DNA of 64,000 nucleotides from Delphinus delphis (GCF_949987515.2 NC_082693.1:23174304-23238303), one strand, 5' to 3'. Positions 36,170 through 49,176 are shown, counted from the stretch's first letter. Numbers and translations: made by a program. The notes: generated from the sequence alone by a model not told the origin.

Positions 36170-36378
36170 CTGTTTTTTGTTTTTTTTAAAAAAATTTTTG
36201 GCCATACCGCATGGCATGTGGGATCTTAGTTCCCCGACCAGGGATTTTTTTTTTTTAACATCTTTATTGGAGTATAATTGCTTTACAATGTTATGTTAGC
36301 TTCTCTGACCAGGGATTGAATGTGTGCCCCCTGCAGTGGAAGAGCAGAGTCTCAACCACTGGACCACCAGGGAAGTCC
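36170..36378 (-). repeat. tRNA-derived SINE (short, older), itself carrying a 60-bp L1 insertion
   Basis: 'ggccataccgcatggcatgtgggatcttagttcc' and the head 'ccactggaccaccagggaagtcc', with duplication CTCATTG at 36163-36169 and 36379-36385. It sits in ORF2 of L1 copy B. Its interior is split by the L1 fragment at 36247-36306. Confidence 0.88.
36247..36306 (-). mobile_element. 60-bp micro-insertion of an L1 3' end
   Basis: A T-run and then about 45 bp of L1 3' terminus ('aacatctttattggagtata ...'), the same 3' end as the L1 at 13590. Flanked by a perfect 11-bp duplication, GACCAGGGATT, at 36236-36246 and 36307-36317. An extreme 5' truncation with a proper TSD. Confidence 0.93.
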
Positions 36379-38070
36379 CTCATTGTAGTTTTGATTTTCA
36401 TTTCTCTAATAACTAGCGATGTTGAGCATCTTTTCATGTGCTTCTTGGCCATCTGTATGGCTTCTTTGGAGAAATGTCTATTTAGGTATTCTGCCCATTT
36501 TTTGATTGGATTGTTTGGTTTTTGGATATTGAGTCACATGCACTGTTTGTAAATTTTGGAGATTAATCCCTTGTTGGCCACATCGTTTACAAATACTTTC
36601 TCCCATTCTGTGGGTTGTCTTTTCGTTTTGTTTATGGTTTCCTTTGCTGTGCAGAAGCTTTATTTTTATTTTTGTTTCCATCACTCTGGGAGATGGATAG
36701 AAAAAGATATTGCTGCGATTTATGTCAGAGAGTGTTCTGCCTATGTTTTCCTCTAAGTTTTATAGCGTCTGGTCTCACATTTAGGTCTTTAATCCATTTT
36801 GAGTTTGTTTTTGTATATGGTGTTAAAGAATGTTCTAATTTCATTTTATTTCCTGTAGCTGTCCAGTTTTCCCAGCATCATTTATTGAAGAGACTGTCTT
36901 TCCTCCATTGTATAGTCTTGCCTCCTTTGTCATAAATTAATTGACCATAGATGTGTGGGTTTATTTCTGGGATTTCTGTTGTTCCATTGATCTATATTTC
37001 TGTTTTAGTGCCAGTACTATACTCTTTTGTTGACTGTAGCTTCATAGTATAGTCTGAAGTCAGGGAGCCTGAGTCCTCCAGCTCCGTTTTTCTTTCTCAA
37101 GATTGCTCTGGCTATTCAGGGTCTTTTGTGTCTCCATACAAATTTTAAGATTTTTTGTTCTAGTTCTGTGAAAAATGCCATTGGTAATTTGATAGGGATT
37201 GCATTGAATTTGTAGATTGCCTCGGGTAGTAGAGTCATTTTCACAATATTGATTTTTCCAATCCAAGAACCTGGTACATCTTTCCATCTGTTTGTGTCAT
37301 CTTCGATTTCTTTCATCAGTGTCTTATAGTTTTTGGAGTACAGGTCTTTTGCCTCCTTAGGTAGGTTTATTTCTAGGTATTTTATTCTTTTTGATGTGAT
37401 GGTAAATGGGATTGTTTCTTTAATTTCTCTTTCTGATCTTTCTTTGTTAGTGTATAGATATGCAACAGATTTCTGTGTATTAATTTTGTATCCTGCAACT
37501 TTACCAAATTCATTGATGAGCTCTAGTAGTTTTCTGGTAGCATCTTTAGGATTTTCTATGTATAGTATCATGTCATCTGCAAACAGTGACAGTTTTAATT
37601 CTTCGTTTCCAATTTGGATTCTTTTTATTTCTTTTTCTTCTCTGATTGCCATAGCTAGGTCTTCCAAAACTATGTTGAATAAAAGTGGAGAGAGTGGACA
37701 GCCTTGTCTTGTTCCTAATCTTAGAGGAAAGGCTTTCAGCTTTTCTCCATTGAGTATGATGTTAGCTGTAGCTTTGTCATATATGGCCTTTATTATGTTG
37801 AGGTAGGTTCACTCTATGCTCACTTTCTGGAAAGGTTTTTTTTTTTTTAACCATAAACAGGTGTTGAATATTGTCAAAACTTTTTTTGCATCTATTGAGA
37901 CGATCATATGGTTTTTATTCTTCAGTTTGTTGATGTGATGTATCACACTGGTTGATTTGCACATATTGAAAAGTCCTGACATTCCTGGGATAAATCTCAC
38001 TTGATGATGGTGTATGACACTTCTAATGTATTGTTGGATTCAGTTTGCTAGTATTTTGTTGAGGATTTTT

Positions 38071-38283
38071 AAGTACCTTTTTTTTTTTTTGGCGGTACGC
38101 GGGCCTCTCACTGTTGTGGCCTCTCCCATTGCGGAGCACAGGCTCCGGACGTGCAGGCTCAGTGGCCATGGCTTACGGGCCCAGCCGCTCCACGGCATGT
38201 GGGATCTTCCCGGACCAGGGCACGAACCCGTGTCGCTTGCATTGGCAGGCAGACTCTCAACCACTGCGCCACCAGGGAAGCCC
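38071..38283 (-). repeat. Short CHR-type (cetacean) SINE
   Basis: Perfect 15-bp duplication TTGTTGAGGATTTTT at 38056-38070 and 38284-38298; inserted in ORF2 of L1 copy B. Confidence 0.95.
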
Positions 38284-38618
38284 TTGTTGAGGATTTTTGC
38301 ATCTATGTTCATCAGTGATATTGGTCTGTAATTTTCTTTTTTTGTGTGCTATCTTTGTTGGCTTTGGTACCAGGGTGATGGTGGCCTTGTAGAATGAGTT
38401 TGGGAGTGTTCCTTCCTCTGTAATTTCTTGGAATAATTTCAGAAGGATAGGTGTTAACTCTTCTCTAAGTGTTTGATAGAATTCGCATGTGAAACCGTTT
38501 GGTCCTGGACTTTTGTTTGTTGGGATTTTTAAAATCACAGTTTCAATTTCAGTACTTGTGATTAGTCTGTTCATATTTTCTATTTCTTCCTGGTTCATTC
38601 TTCAGAGATTGTTCTTTT

Positions 38619-38915
38619 TTAAAAAAAAAAAAAATTTATTTATTTATTTCTGGCTGCATTGGTCCTCATTGCTACGTGCAGGCTTTCTCTAGCTGTGGCG
38701 AGTGGGAGGCTACTCTTTGTTGTGGTGCACAGGTTTCTCATTGCGGTGGCTGCTCTTGTAGTGGAGCATGGGCTCTAGGCACTCGGGCTTCAGTAGTTGT
38801 GGCACATGGGCTTAGTTGCTCCACGGCATGTGGGATCTTCCTGGACCAGGGCTCGAACCCGTGTCCCCTGCATTGGCAGGTGGATTCTTAACCACTGTGC
38901 CACCAGGGAAGCCCC
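38619..38915 (-). repeat. Long CHR-type SINE
   Basis: Perfect 15-bp duplication AGAGATTGTTCTTTT at 38604-38618 and 38916-38930; inserted in ORF2 of L1 copy B. Only about 330 bp from the short SINE at 38071-38283. Confidence 0.95.
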
Positions 38916-40920
38916 AGAGATTGTTCTTTTCTAAGAATTTTTCCATTCTTCCAGGTTGTCCATTTTATTGGCATAGAGTTGCTTGTAGTAGTCTCTTATA
39001 ATACTTTGTATTTCTGTGGTGTCTGTGTAACTTCTCCTTTTTCATTTCTAAGTGTATTGATTTGAGCCCTCTCTGTTTTTATCTTGATGAGTCTGGATAA
39101 AGGTTTATCAATTTTGTTTATCTTTTCAAAGAACCAGCTTCATTGATCACTTATATTGTTTTCTTCACCTCTATTTTATTTATTTCTGCTCTGATCTTTA
39201 TGATTTCTTTCCTTCTACTAACTTTGGGTTTTGTTTGTTCTTCTTTCTCTAGTTGCTTTAGATGTAAGGTTAGGGTGTTTATTTGAATTTTTTCTCTGTT
39301 CCTGAGGTAAGATTGTATTGCTATAAACTTGCCTCTTAGAACTGCTTTTGCTGCATCCCACAGATTTTGGATCATTGTGCTTTCATTTGTCTCTAGGTTT
39401 TTAAAAATTTCCTCTTTGATTTCTTCAGTGATCCATTGGTTGTTTAGTAGCATATTGTTTAGTGTCTATGTGTTTGTGTTTTTCTACAGTTTTTTTCTTG
39501 TAGTTGATTTCTAATCTCATAGCATTATGGTCAGAAAAGATTCTTGATATGATTTCAATTTTCTTAAATTTATTGAAGCTCACTTTTTGGTCAGCATATG
39601 ATCAATCCTGGTGAATGCTCCATGTGCACTTGAGAAGAATGTGTATTCTGCTGCTTTTGGATGGAATGCTCTATAAATATCAATTAAGTCCATCTGGTCT
39701 AATGTGTCATTTCAGGCCAGTGTTTCCTTATTGATTTTCTGTATGGATAATCTGTCCATTGATGAAAGTGGCATAAGTTCCCCACTCTTATTATGTTACC
39801 ATTGATTTCTTCTTTTGTGGCTGTTGGCATTTATCTTATATACTGAGGTGCTTCTCTGTTGGGTACATATATATTTACAATTGTTATATCTTTTTTCTTG
39901 TATTGATCCCTTGATCATTATGTAGTGTCCTTCTTTGTGTCTTATAACAGTCTTTATTTTAAAGTATATTTTTTCTGATTTGAATATTGCTACTCCAGCT
40001 TTCTTTTGGTTTCCATTTGCATGGAATACCTTTTTCCATCCCCTACTTTCAGTCTATATGTTTCCCTAGATCCGAAGTGGGTCGCTTGTAGACAGCATAT
40101 ATATGGGTCTCATTTTTGTATCCATGCAGCCAGTCTATGCCTTTTGGTTGAAGCATTTAATCCATTTATGTTTAAGGTAATTATTGATATGTATGTTCTT
40201 ATTGCCATTTTGTTTGTTGTTTTGGATTTGTTTTTGTAGGTCTTTTTTCTTCCCTTACTCTTTTGTTCTCTTCTCTTGTGGCTTGATGACCAGCTTTGGT
40301 GCTGTGTTCGGGTTGCTTTTTCTTTATTGTATGTGTGTCTATTATAGATTTTTCGTTTGCAGTTACCATGAGCAAATTGATATAGCAATCTCTATATAAA
40401 CATGATTGTTTTAAGTTGCTGGTCTTTTAGTTTCAAATGCATTTCCAATATCCTGCATTTGTACTCTCCTCTTCTCACAATTTCTAATTTTGATATCATA
40501 TATGTGTGCAGATGATTTCCTACCGTTACTGTATGTTTGCCTTTACTGGTGAGCTTTTCTATGTGTAATTTTCTTATTTTTAGTTATGGCCTTTTCTTTT
40601 CCATCTAGAGAAGTTCCTTTAGCATTTGTTGCAAAGCTGGTCTGGTCATGCTGAATTCTCCTAGATTTTGCTTGTCTCTAAAGCTTTTGATTTCTCCACT
40701 GAATCTGAATGAGAGCCTTGCTGGGTAGAGTATTCTTGGCTGTAGGTTCTTCCCTTTCATCAGTTTAAATGTATCATGCCACTCTCTTCTGGCCTGTATA
40801 GTTTCTGCTGAGAAGCCAGCTGATAGCCTTATGGGAATTCCCTTGTATGTTATTTGTTGCTTTTAATATTTTTTCTTTGTCTTTAATTTTTGTCAATTTC
40901 ATTACTATGTTTCTGAGCAT

Positions 40921-42141
40921 GAATGAAGAGATTCAGGAAAAGGAGCAGCCAAAGTCAAAATCTTACTTTTCAGGAGGGTGGTTTATCTAGATTGTGGTTC
41001 AACTGGGGACAACTCACCCCAGACAACTGGGAGTTTTGGATTTCATTGTAATTTGGGGTTATTGGTGACCCAAGAGTTGGGTGCAAAGTGTGATGCTAGG
41101 ATTTTCTCACATCCTGGCATGAATACTGGGATAATGCCTGACACTGAGGCTGAGCTGTCAATGTGTTGATGGGATAACTGAGCCCTGCAGAAGGCTACTT
41201 CTGCTACTTTAATTCTTTGCTTCTAGGCAGAGTCTCAAATGCAAGTCACTTTTTTAAAAAAAAGTTAAAGGATTTTAATATGTTTAAAGTAAAGTTTGAA
41301 AAAATAATCAGGTGGAACATGGCTTTATAAAAAATTCCCCAATTAAGAAATACATATACAGGTAAATAGGCAGAAAAATCAAATTAATACAAGGATACAA
41401 AAATAAAATTTTGCTCCTAATTATTACCTAGAATATTAAGTTTTGAAAAAGAAAGCATTGTTTGTAGAATTTGCTTCATATTTCTTTTATATTTTTTCTT
41501 AAAGTTATTTTAAATGTAAGTAATATATGCCATTTAAAAATACACACTGTTCCTTAAGGGATAAAATGAAATTTGAATTCCCTTCTTTGCTCCTCTGGTC
41601 CCCTGGTCCCTGACCTGAAGGTAACCAGTGTTAGCAGTTACCAAGTCACCTTCTTCAAAGCAAACACTGGGTTCCTAGTGCTTTGAGCATCATAAAAGGG
41701 CGTGGCTGGGCCCACTGATTGTGGCCAGCCCTGGGAGATGCCTGTCTGTTTCCCCATTGTCCCAGTGGATCAGGACTTCCTCTTTCTGACTGATTACACA
41801 TTGTGAAGCCACACATTTTCATGGTCCCTTTACTCCTGAGCCAGCTGTCAGGCAGAGACAGTGTTTCCAAGCACAAATTGCTTAAAGCAATGTCTGGTTT
41901 CCTGAGTACGAAAAGGCAGGGCTAGTTCTTGCTGCCTGTTTTTTTCATCTCTTTCCTGGCTGTCTAGCCTATCAGTGTACTTGGCCACCCCAAAACGACC
42001 ACGGAAGGAAGAGGTTGAAAACTTTTCCTCTGATCAGGAATGTTTGGCTTGCTTTGGTAATTTCATTAAAAAATTTGAAACTTGATTTCTAGACAGTATG
42101 GCCAAGGGTGACTTTTGCCTAATGGATCTTTGTATTACATC
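40921..42141. other. Single-copy sequence between L1 copies B and C
   Basis: No gene seen. At about 41515-41645 ('ttaaaaatacacactg ... gacctgaaggtaaccagtg') there is probably an old L1M fragment. Confidence 0.45.
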
Positions 42142-42755
42142 TTTTTTTTTTTTTTTTCAGTTGGAGTAAAATTGCTTCACAATGTTGTGCCAGCTTCTGC
42201 TGCACAATGAAGTGAATCAGCTATATGTATACCCATATTACCTCCCTCTCGGACCTCCCTCCCACCACCCCCCAATCCCATGGATCTAGGTCATCGCAGA
42301 GCAATGAGCTGAGCTCCCTGTGCTATACAGGAGGTTCCCACTAGCTGTCTATTTTACACAAGGTAGTGTATTTATTTCAAGTCTCATCTCCCAATTCATT
42401 CCATCTTCCCCTTCCCCTCCTGGTATCCACATGTCCATTCTCTATGTCTATATTTCTATTCCTTCCCTACAAATAGATTCATCTGTACGATTTTTCTATA
42501 TTCCACATATATGCATTAATATACAATGTTTGTTTTTCTCTTTCTGACTTACTTCACTCTGTATGACAGTCTCTAGGTCCATCCACATCTCTACAAATGA
42601 CCCAATTTTGTTCCTTTTTATGGCTGAGTAATATTCAATTGTATATATGTACTACATCTTCTTTATCCATTCATCTATCATTGGACCTTTAGGTTGTCTC
42701 CATGTCCTGGCTATTGTAAATAGTGCTGCAATGAACATTGGGGTACATGTGCGCA

Positions 42756-42961
42756 TTTTTTTTTTTTTTGGCTGTACACGGGCCTCTCACTGTTGTGGCC
42801 TCTCCTATTGCAGAGCACAGGCTCCAGATGCGCAGGCTCAGCGGCCATGGCTCATGGGCCTAGCTGCTCTGCAGCTTGTGGGATCTTCCTGTACCGGGGC
42901 ACGAACCTGTGCCCCTGCATCGGCAGGCAGACTCTCAACCACTGCACCACCAGGGAAGCCC
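42756..42961 (-). repeat. Short CHR-type (cetacean) SINE
   Basis: T14 tail, diverged body ('ggctgtacacgggcctctcactg') and head ending gaagccc. Imperfect duplication (ACATGTG/ACGTGTC). Inserted near the ORF2 C-terminus of L1 copy C. Confidence 0.9.
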
Positions 42962-43397
42962 CACGTGTCCTTTTGAATTATGGTTTTCTCAGGGTATATG
43001 CCCAGTAGTGGGATTGCTGGGTCATATGGTAGTTCTATTTTCAGTTTTCTAAGGAACATCCATACTGTTCTGCATAGTGGCTGTATCAATTTACATTCCT
43101 ACCAACAGTGCAAAAGTGTTGCCTTTTCTCCACATCCTCTCCAGCATTTACTGTTTGTAGATTTTCTGATGTTGGCCATTCTAACTGGCGTGAGGTGATA
43201 ACTCACTGTAGTTTTGATTTGTATTTCTCTAATAATTAGTGATATTGAGCGTCTTTTCATGTGCTTCTCAGCCATCTGTATGTCTTCTTCGGTGAAATGT
43301 CTGTTTAAGTCTTATGCCCATTTTTTAACTTGGTTGTTTGTTTTTATGATACTGAGCTCCATGAGCTGTTTCTATATTTTGGAGATTAATCCTTTTT

Positions 43398-44843
43398 TTT
43401 TTAAAGTTTCAAATTTTATTTTATTTTTTATACAGCAGGTTCTTATTAGTTATCTATTTTATACATATTAGTGTATATATGTCAATCCCAATCTCCCAAT
43501 TCATCCAACCACCACTTTCCCCCTTGGTGTCCATACATTTGTTCTCTACATCTGTGTCTCTATTTCTACCCTGCAAACTGGTTCATCTGTACCATTTTTC
43601 TAGGTTCCACATATATGCGTTAATATACGATATTTGTTTTTCTCTTTCTGATTTACTTCTCTCTGTATGACAGTCTCTAGATCCATCCATATCTCTACAA
43701 ATTACCCAATTTCATTCCTTTTTATGGCTGAGTAATATTCCATTGTATATATGTGCCACATCTTCTTTATCCTTTCATCTGTCGATGGGCATGTAGGTTG
43801 TTTCCATGACCTGGCTATTGTAAATAGTGCTGCAATGGACATTGGTGTACATGTGTCCTTTTGAATTATGGTTTTCTCTGGGTATATGCCCAGTAGTAGG
43901 ACTGCTGGGTCATATGGTAATTCTGTTTTTAGTTTTTTAAGGAACCTCCATACTGTTCTCCATAGTGGCTGTATCAATTTACATTCCCACCAACAGTGCA
44001 AGAAGATTCCCTTTTCTCCACACCCTCTCCATCATTTGTTGTTTGTAGATTTTCTGATGATGCCCATTCTAACTGGTGTGAGGTGATACCTCACTGTAGT
44101 TTTGATTTTCATTTCTCTAATAATTAGTGATGTTGAGCAGCTTTTCATGTGCTTCTTGGCCATCTGTGTATCTTCTTTGGAGAAATGTCTATTTAGATCT
44201 TCTGCCCATTTGTTGATTGGGTTTTTTTTTTAATATTGAGCTGCATGAGCTGTTTATATATTTTGGAGATTAATCCTTTGTCCATTGATTCGTTTGCAAA
44301 TATTTTCTCTCATTCTGAGGGTTGTCTTTTAGTCTTGTTTGTAGTTTCCTTTGTTTTGTAAAAGCTTTTAAGTTTCATTAGGTCCCATTTATTTTTGTTT
44401 TTATTTCCATTACTCTAGGAGGTGGATCAAAAATTCTTGCTGTGATTTATGTTAAAGATTTTTCTTCCTATGTTTTCCTTTAAGAGTATTATAGTGTCCG
44501 GTCTTACATTTAGGTCTCTAATCCATTTTGAGTTTATTTTTGTGTATGGTGTTAGGGGATATTCTAATTTCATTCTTTTACATGTAGCTGTCCAGTTTTC
44601 CCAGCACCACTTATTGAAGAGACTGTCTTTTCTCTATTGTATATCCTTGCCTCCTTTGTCATAGATTAGTTGACCATAGGTACATGGATTTATCTCTGGG
44701 CTTTCTATCCGGTTCCATTGATCTATATTTCTGTTTTTGTGCCAGTACCATACTGTCTTGCTTACTGTAGCTTTGTATTATAGTCTGAAGTCTGGGAGCC
44801 AGATTCCTCCAGCTCCGTTTTTTTCCCTCAAGACTGCTTTGGC
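43398..44843 (-). mobile_element. L1 copy D nested inside L1 copy C
   Basis: A 1.45-kb 5'-truncated minus-strand L1. The left end is a T-run and L1 3' terminus ('aaagtttcaaattttattttat ... tatacagcaggttcttattag'); the right end stops in ORF2 at 'ccctcaagactgctttggc'. A perfect 19-bp duplication, TTGGAGATTAATCCTTTTT, is at 43379-43397 and 44844-44862, and is itself ORF2 sequence of copy C, which resumes immediately after. The last 99 codons of ORF2 are open (44001-43702). Confidence 0.96.
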
Positions 44844-47042
44844 TTGGAGATTAATCCTTTTTCCATTGTTTCATTTGCAAGTATTTTCTCCCATTCTGAG
44901 GGTTGTCTTTTCATCTTGTTTATGGTTTCCTTAGCTGTGCAAAAGCTTTTAAGTTTAATTAGGTCCCATTTTTTTTAATTTTCATTACTCTAGGAGGTGG
45001 GTCAAAAAAATCTTGCTGTGGTTTATGTCAAAGAGTGTTTTTCCTATGTTTTTCTCTAAGATTTTTATAGTGTACAGTCTTTATTTTGGTCTTTTATCCA
45101 TTTGGAGTTTATTTTTCTGTATGGTGTTAAGGAGTGTTCTAATTTCATTCTTTTACATGTAGCTGTCCAGTTTTCCCAGCACCACTTATTTAGGAGCCTG
45201 TCTATTTGCTATTATATGTTCTTGCCTCCTTTGTCATAAATTAGGGGTCCATATGTATGTGGGTTTATTTCTGGGCTTTCTATCCTGTACCATTGATCTA
45301 TATTTTTGTTTTTGTGCCAGTACAATACTGTCTTGATTACTATAGCTTTGTAGTGTAATTTGAAGTCAGGGAGCCTGATTACTCCTGCTCTGTTTTCTTT
45401 CTCAAGATTGCTTTGGCTATTTGGGGTCTTTTGTGCCCCCTTACAAATTTTAAGTTTTTTTGGTTCTAGTTCTGTGAACAATGCCATTGGTAATTTGATA
45501 GGGATTGCATTGAATCTGTAGATTGTCTTGGGTGGTATAGTCATTTTCACAATATTGATTTTTCCAATCCAAGAACATGGCACATCTTTCCATCTGTTTG
45601 TGTCATCTTTGATTTCTTTCATCAGTGTCTTAAAGTTTTCTGAATACAGGTCTTTTGTCTCATTAGGTAAGTTTATTCCTAGGTATTTTATTCTTTTTGT
45701 TGCAATGGAAAATGGGATTTTTCCTTAATTTCTCTTTCTGATTTTTCGTTGTTAGTGTATAGGAATGCCAGAGTTTTCTGCGCATTAATTTTGTGTCCTG
45801 CATCCTTACCAAATTCATCAATTAGTTCTAGTAGTTTTCTGGTGGCATCTTTAGGCTTTTCTATGTATAGTATAATGTCATCTGCAAACAGTGAAAGTTT
45901 TACTTCTTCTTTTCCAGTTTGTATTCCTTTTATGTATTTTTCTTCTCTGATAGCCACAGCTAGGACTTCCAAAACTATGTTGAATGAGAGTGGCGAGAGT
46001 GGGCATCCTTGTCTTGTTCCTGACCTTAGTGGAAATGTTTTCAGTTTTTCACCATTGAGTATGATGTTTGCTGTGGGTTTGTCATATATGGCCTTTATTA
46101 TGTTGAGGTACGTTCCCTCTATGCCCATTTTTGGGGGAGTTTTTATCATAAATCAGTGTTGAATTTTGTCAAAAGATTTTTCTGCATTTATTGAGATGAT
46201 CATATGGTTTTTATCCTTCAATTTGTTAATGGTATATCATATATGAAGAATCCTTGCATTCCTGGGTTAAATCCCCCTTGATCATGGTGTATGATCCTTT
46301 TAATGTGTTGTTGGATTCTGTTTGCTAGTATTTTGTTCAGGCTTTTTGCATCTATGTTCATCAGTGATATTGGTTTGTAGTTTTCTTTTTTGTGGTATCT
46401 TTGTCTGGTTTTGGTATCAGGGTGATGGTGGCCTTGTAGAACAAATTTTGGAGTGTTCTTCCCTCTGCAATTTTTTGGAAGAGTTTGAGAAGGATTGGCA
46501 TTAGCTCGTCTCTAAGAGTTTGATAGAATTCACCTATGAAGCCATCTGGTCCTGCACTTTTGTTTGTTGGAAGATTTTTAAATACAGTTTCAATTTCATT
46601 ATTTGTGATAGGTCTGTTTATATTTTCTAATTCTTCTTGGTTCAGTCTTGGAAAATTGTACCCTTCTGAGCATTTGTCCATTTCTTTGTGGTTGCCTATT
46701 TTATTGGCATATAGTTGTTTGTAGGAGTCTCTTATAATCCTTTGTATTTCTGTGGTGTCATTTGTGATTTCTCCTTTTTCATTTCCTTTTTTTCTTGATG
46801 AGTCTGGCTAAAGGTTTATCAATTTTGTTTATCTTGTCAAAGAACCAACTTTTAGTTTTATTGATCTCTGCTATTGTTTTCTTCATTTCTATTTCACTTA
46901 TTTCTGCTCTGATTTTTATGATTTCTTTCCTTCTACTGACTTTGGGTTTTCTTTGTTCTACTTTTTCTAGTTGCTTTAAGTGTAAGCTTAGATTGTTTAT
47001 TTGAGATTTGTCTTGTTTCTTGAGGTAAGATTGAATTGCTAT

Positions 47043-47404
47043 ATTGGGGATTCCCTGGTGGCACAGTGGTTAAGAATCTGCCTGCCAATGCAGGGGACTT
47101 GGGTTCGAGCCCTGGTCCAGGAAGATCCCACATGCCACAGAGCAACTAAGCCCACATGCCACAACAACTGAGCCTGCGCTCTAGAGCCCGTGAGCCACAA
47201 CTACTGAGCCCATGTACTGCAACTACTGAAGCCCACGTGCCTAGAGCCCATGCTCCACAACAAGAGATGCCACCGCAATGAGAAACCTGCACACTGCAAT
47301 GAAGAGTAGCCCCCACTTGCCGCAACTAGAGAAAGCCCATATGCAGCAACGAAGAACCAACACAGCTAAAAATAAAAATAAATAAAATAAATAAATTAAA
47401 AAAA
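47043..47404 (+). repeat. Long CHR-type SINE, full length (sense)
   Basis: Starts 'ggggattccctggtggcacagtgg' and ends in '(aaat)n' after 'cagctaaaaataaaaataaataaa'. Duplication AAGATTGAATTG(C/T)TAT at 47027-47042 and 47405-47420. Inserted in the ORF2 endonuclease/RT linker region of L1 copy C in opposite orientation to it. Confidence 0.95.
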
Positions 47405-48314
47405 AAGATTGAATTGTTATAAACTTCCCTCTTGGAACTGCTTTTGCTGCAACCCATAGGTTTTGGGTCATTGTGTTTTCATTGTCATTTGTTTCTATGT
47501 ATTTTTTAATTTCCTATTTGATTTCTTCAGTGATCTCTTGGTTATTTAGTAGTGTACTGTTTAGCCTCCATGTATTTGTGTTTTGTACAGTTTTTTTTCC
47601 CTGTAATTGATTTCCAATCTCATAGCATTGTGGTCACAAAAGATGCTTGATACGGTTTCAATTTTCTCAAATTTTCCGAGGCTTGATTTGTGACCCAAGA
47701 TGTGATCCATCCTGGAGAATGTTCTGTGTGCACTTGAGAAGTGGTCTATTGTGTCAGTTAAAGCTTGTGTTTCCTTATTTATTTTCTGTTTGCATGATCT
47801 GTCCATTGGTGTAAGTGTGATGTTAAAGTCCCCTACTATTGTGTTACTGTCAATTTCCCCTTTTATGGTTGTTAGCATTTGCCTTATGTATTGAGGTGCT
47901 CTTACGTTGGGTGCATAAATATTTATAATTGGTATATCTTCTTGGATTGATCCCTTGATCATTATGTAGTGTTCTTTCTTATCTCTTGTAACAGTCTTTA
48001 TTTTAAAGTCTATTTTATCTGATACGAGTGTTGCTACTCCAGCTTTCTTTTGATTTTCATTTGCATAGAATAACTTTCTCCATCCCTTCACTTTCAGTCT
48101 GCAGGTGTCCCAGGTCTGAAGTAGGTCTCTTGTAGACAGCATATATATGGGTATTGTTTTTGTATCCATTTAGCCAGTCTGTGTCTTTTGTTTGGAGCAT
48201 ATAATCCATTTATATTCAAGGTTATTATTGACGTGTATGTTCCTATTACCATTTTCTTAATTGTTTTGGGTTTATTTTTGTGGGTCTTTTTCTTCTCTTG
48301 TGTTTCCCGCCTAG

Positions 48315-49176
48315 AGAATTTCCTTTAGCATTTGTTGTAAAGCTTGTTTGGTAGTGCTGAATTCTCTTAGCTTTTGTTTGTCTGAAAAGCTTTTGATTTC
48401 TCTGTCAAATCTGAATGACATCTTGGTTGTAGGTTTTTCTCTTTCATCACTTTAAGTATATCCTGCCACTGCCTTCTGGCCTGCAGTTTCTGCTGACAAA
48501 TCAGCTGAGAACCTTATGGGGATTCATTTGTATGTTATTTTTTGCTTTCTCCTTGCTGCTTTTAATATTTTTTCTTTGAATTTAATTTTTGTTAGTTTGA
48601 TTAATATGTGTCTTGTGTGTTTCTCTTAGGGTTTATCCTCAATGGGACTCTCTGTGCTTCCTGGACTTGGGTGACTATTTCCTTTCCCATGTTAGGGAAA
48701 TTTTCCACTATAATCTCTTTGAATATTTTCTCAGACCCTTTCTTTCTCTCTTATTCTTCTGGGACACTTATAATTCGAATGTTCGTGCAGTTAGTGTTGT
48801 CCCAGAGGTCTTTCAGATTGTCTTCAATTCTTTTCATTCTTTTGTCTTTATTCTGCTCCTCAGCAGTTATTTCCACCATTCTGTCTTCCAGCTCACTTGT
48901 CCGTTCTTCTGCCTCAGTTGTTCTGTTATTGATTCCTTCTAGTGTATTTTTCATTTCAGTTATTGTGTTGTTCATCTCTGCTTGTTTGTTCTTTAGTTCT
49001 TCTAGAGCTTTGTTAGACATTTCTTGTATTTTCTCTGTCTGTGCCTCCATTCTATTTCTGAGATTCTGGATCATCTTCACTATCTTTACTCTGAATTCTT
49101 TTTCAGGTAGGTTGCCTATTTCCTTTTCATTTATTTGTCCTTGTAAGTTTTTACCTTGCTCCTTCACCTGTGACAT
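48315..49176 (-). pseudogene. L1 ORF1 remnant, copy C
   Basis: An open segment of 141 codons (49176-48751) covers the coiled coil ('MVEITAEEQNKDKRMKRIED' at its end) and the start of the RRM ('NTNCTNIRIISVPEE'). Downstream, the RRM and C-terminal domain continue in other frames to about 48315. Broken, but the best preserved ORF1 of the window. Confidence 0.85.

Larger units (their letters stand above)
35673..40208 (-). pseudogene. L1 ORF2 remnant, copy B
   Basis: From the right: endonuclease start 'TYISIITLNINGLNA' (ATG 40206-40208); RT fingers ('[15 protein letters not shown]', 38598-38257 frame); RT palm with intact FADD at 37572-37583 in an open segment of 183 codons (37667-37116); C-terminal region ending near 35673 ('WYACTLQYYSDIKKNE'). 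Broken by many stops, frameshifts and three SINE insertions. Confidence 0.9.
35340..40920 (-). mobile_element. L1 retrotransposon copy B (truncated in ORF1)
   Basis: Minus-strand L1: 3' UTR at about 35345-35690, full-length but broken ORF2 from about 35673 to the ATG at 40206-40208, spacer, and only the C-terminal part of ORF1 (about 40600-40920). Three SINEs lie inside it (36170-36378, 38071-38283, 38619-38915). It abuts the old L1M on its left; I could not find a convincing target-site duplication, so flank deletion or internal rearrangement at integration is possible. Confidence 0.92.
42650..48252 (-). pseudogene. L1 ORF2 remnant, copy C
   Basis: The endonuclease is readable across 48252-47561 in segments ('QKKAGVATLVSDKIDFKIK'). 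The RT begins at about 46681 ('NKSAGPDGFIGEFYQ'). The palm is in a 153-codon open segment (46149-45688) with '[18 protein letters not shown]' and intact FADD at 45877-45888. The reading frame is interrupted by the SINE at 47043-47404, by nested L1 D at 43398-44843, by the SINE at 42756-42961, and by point stops. Confidence 0.9.
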
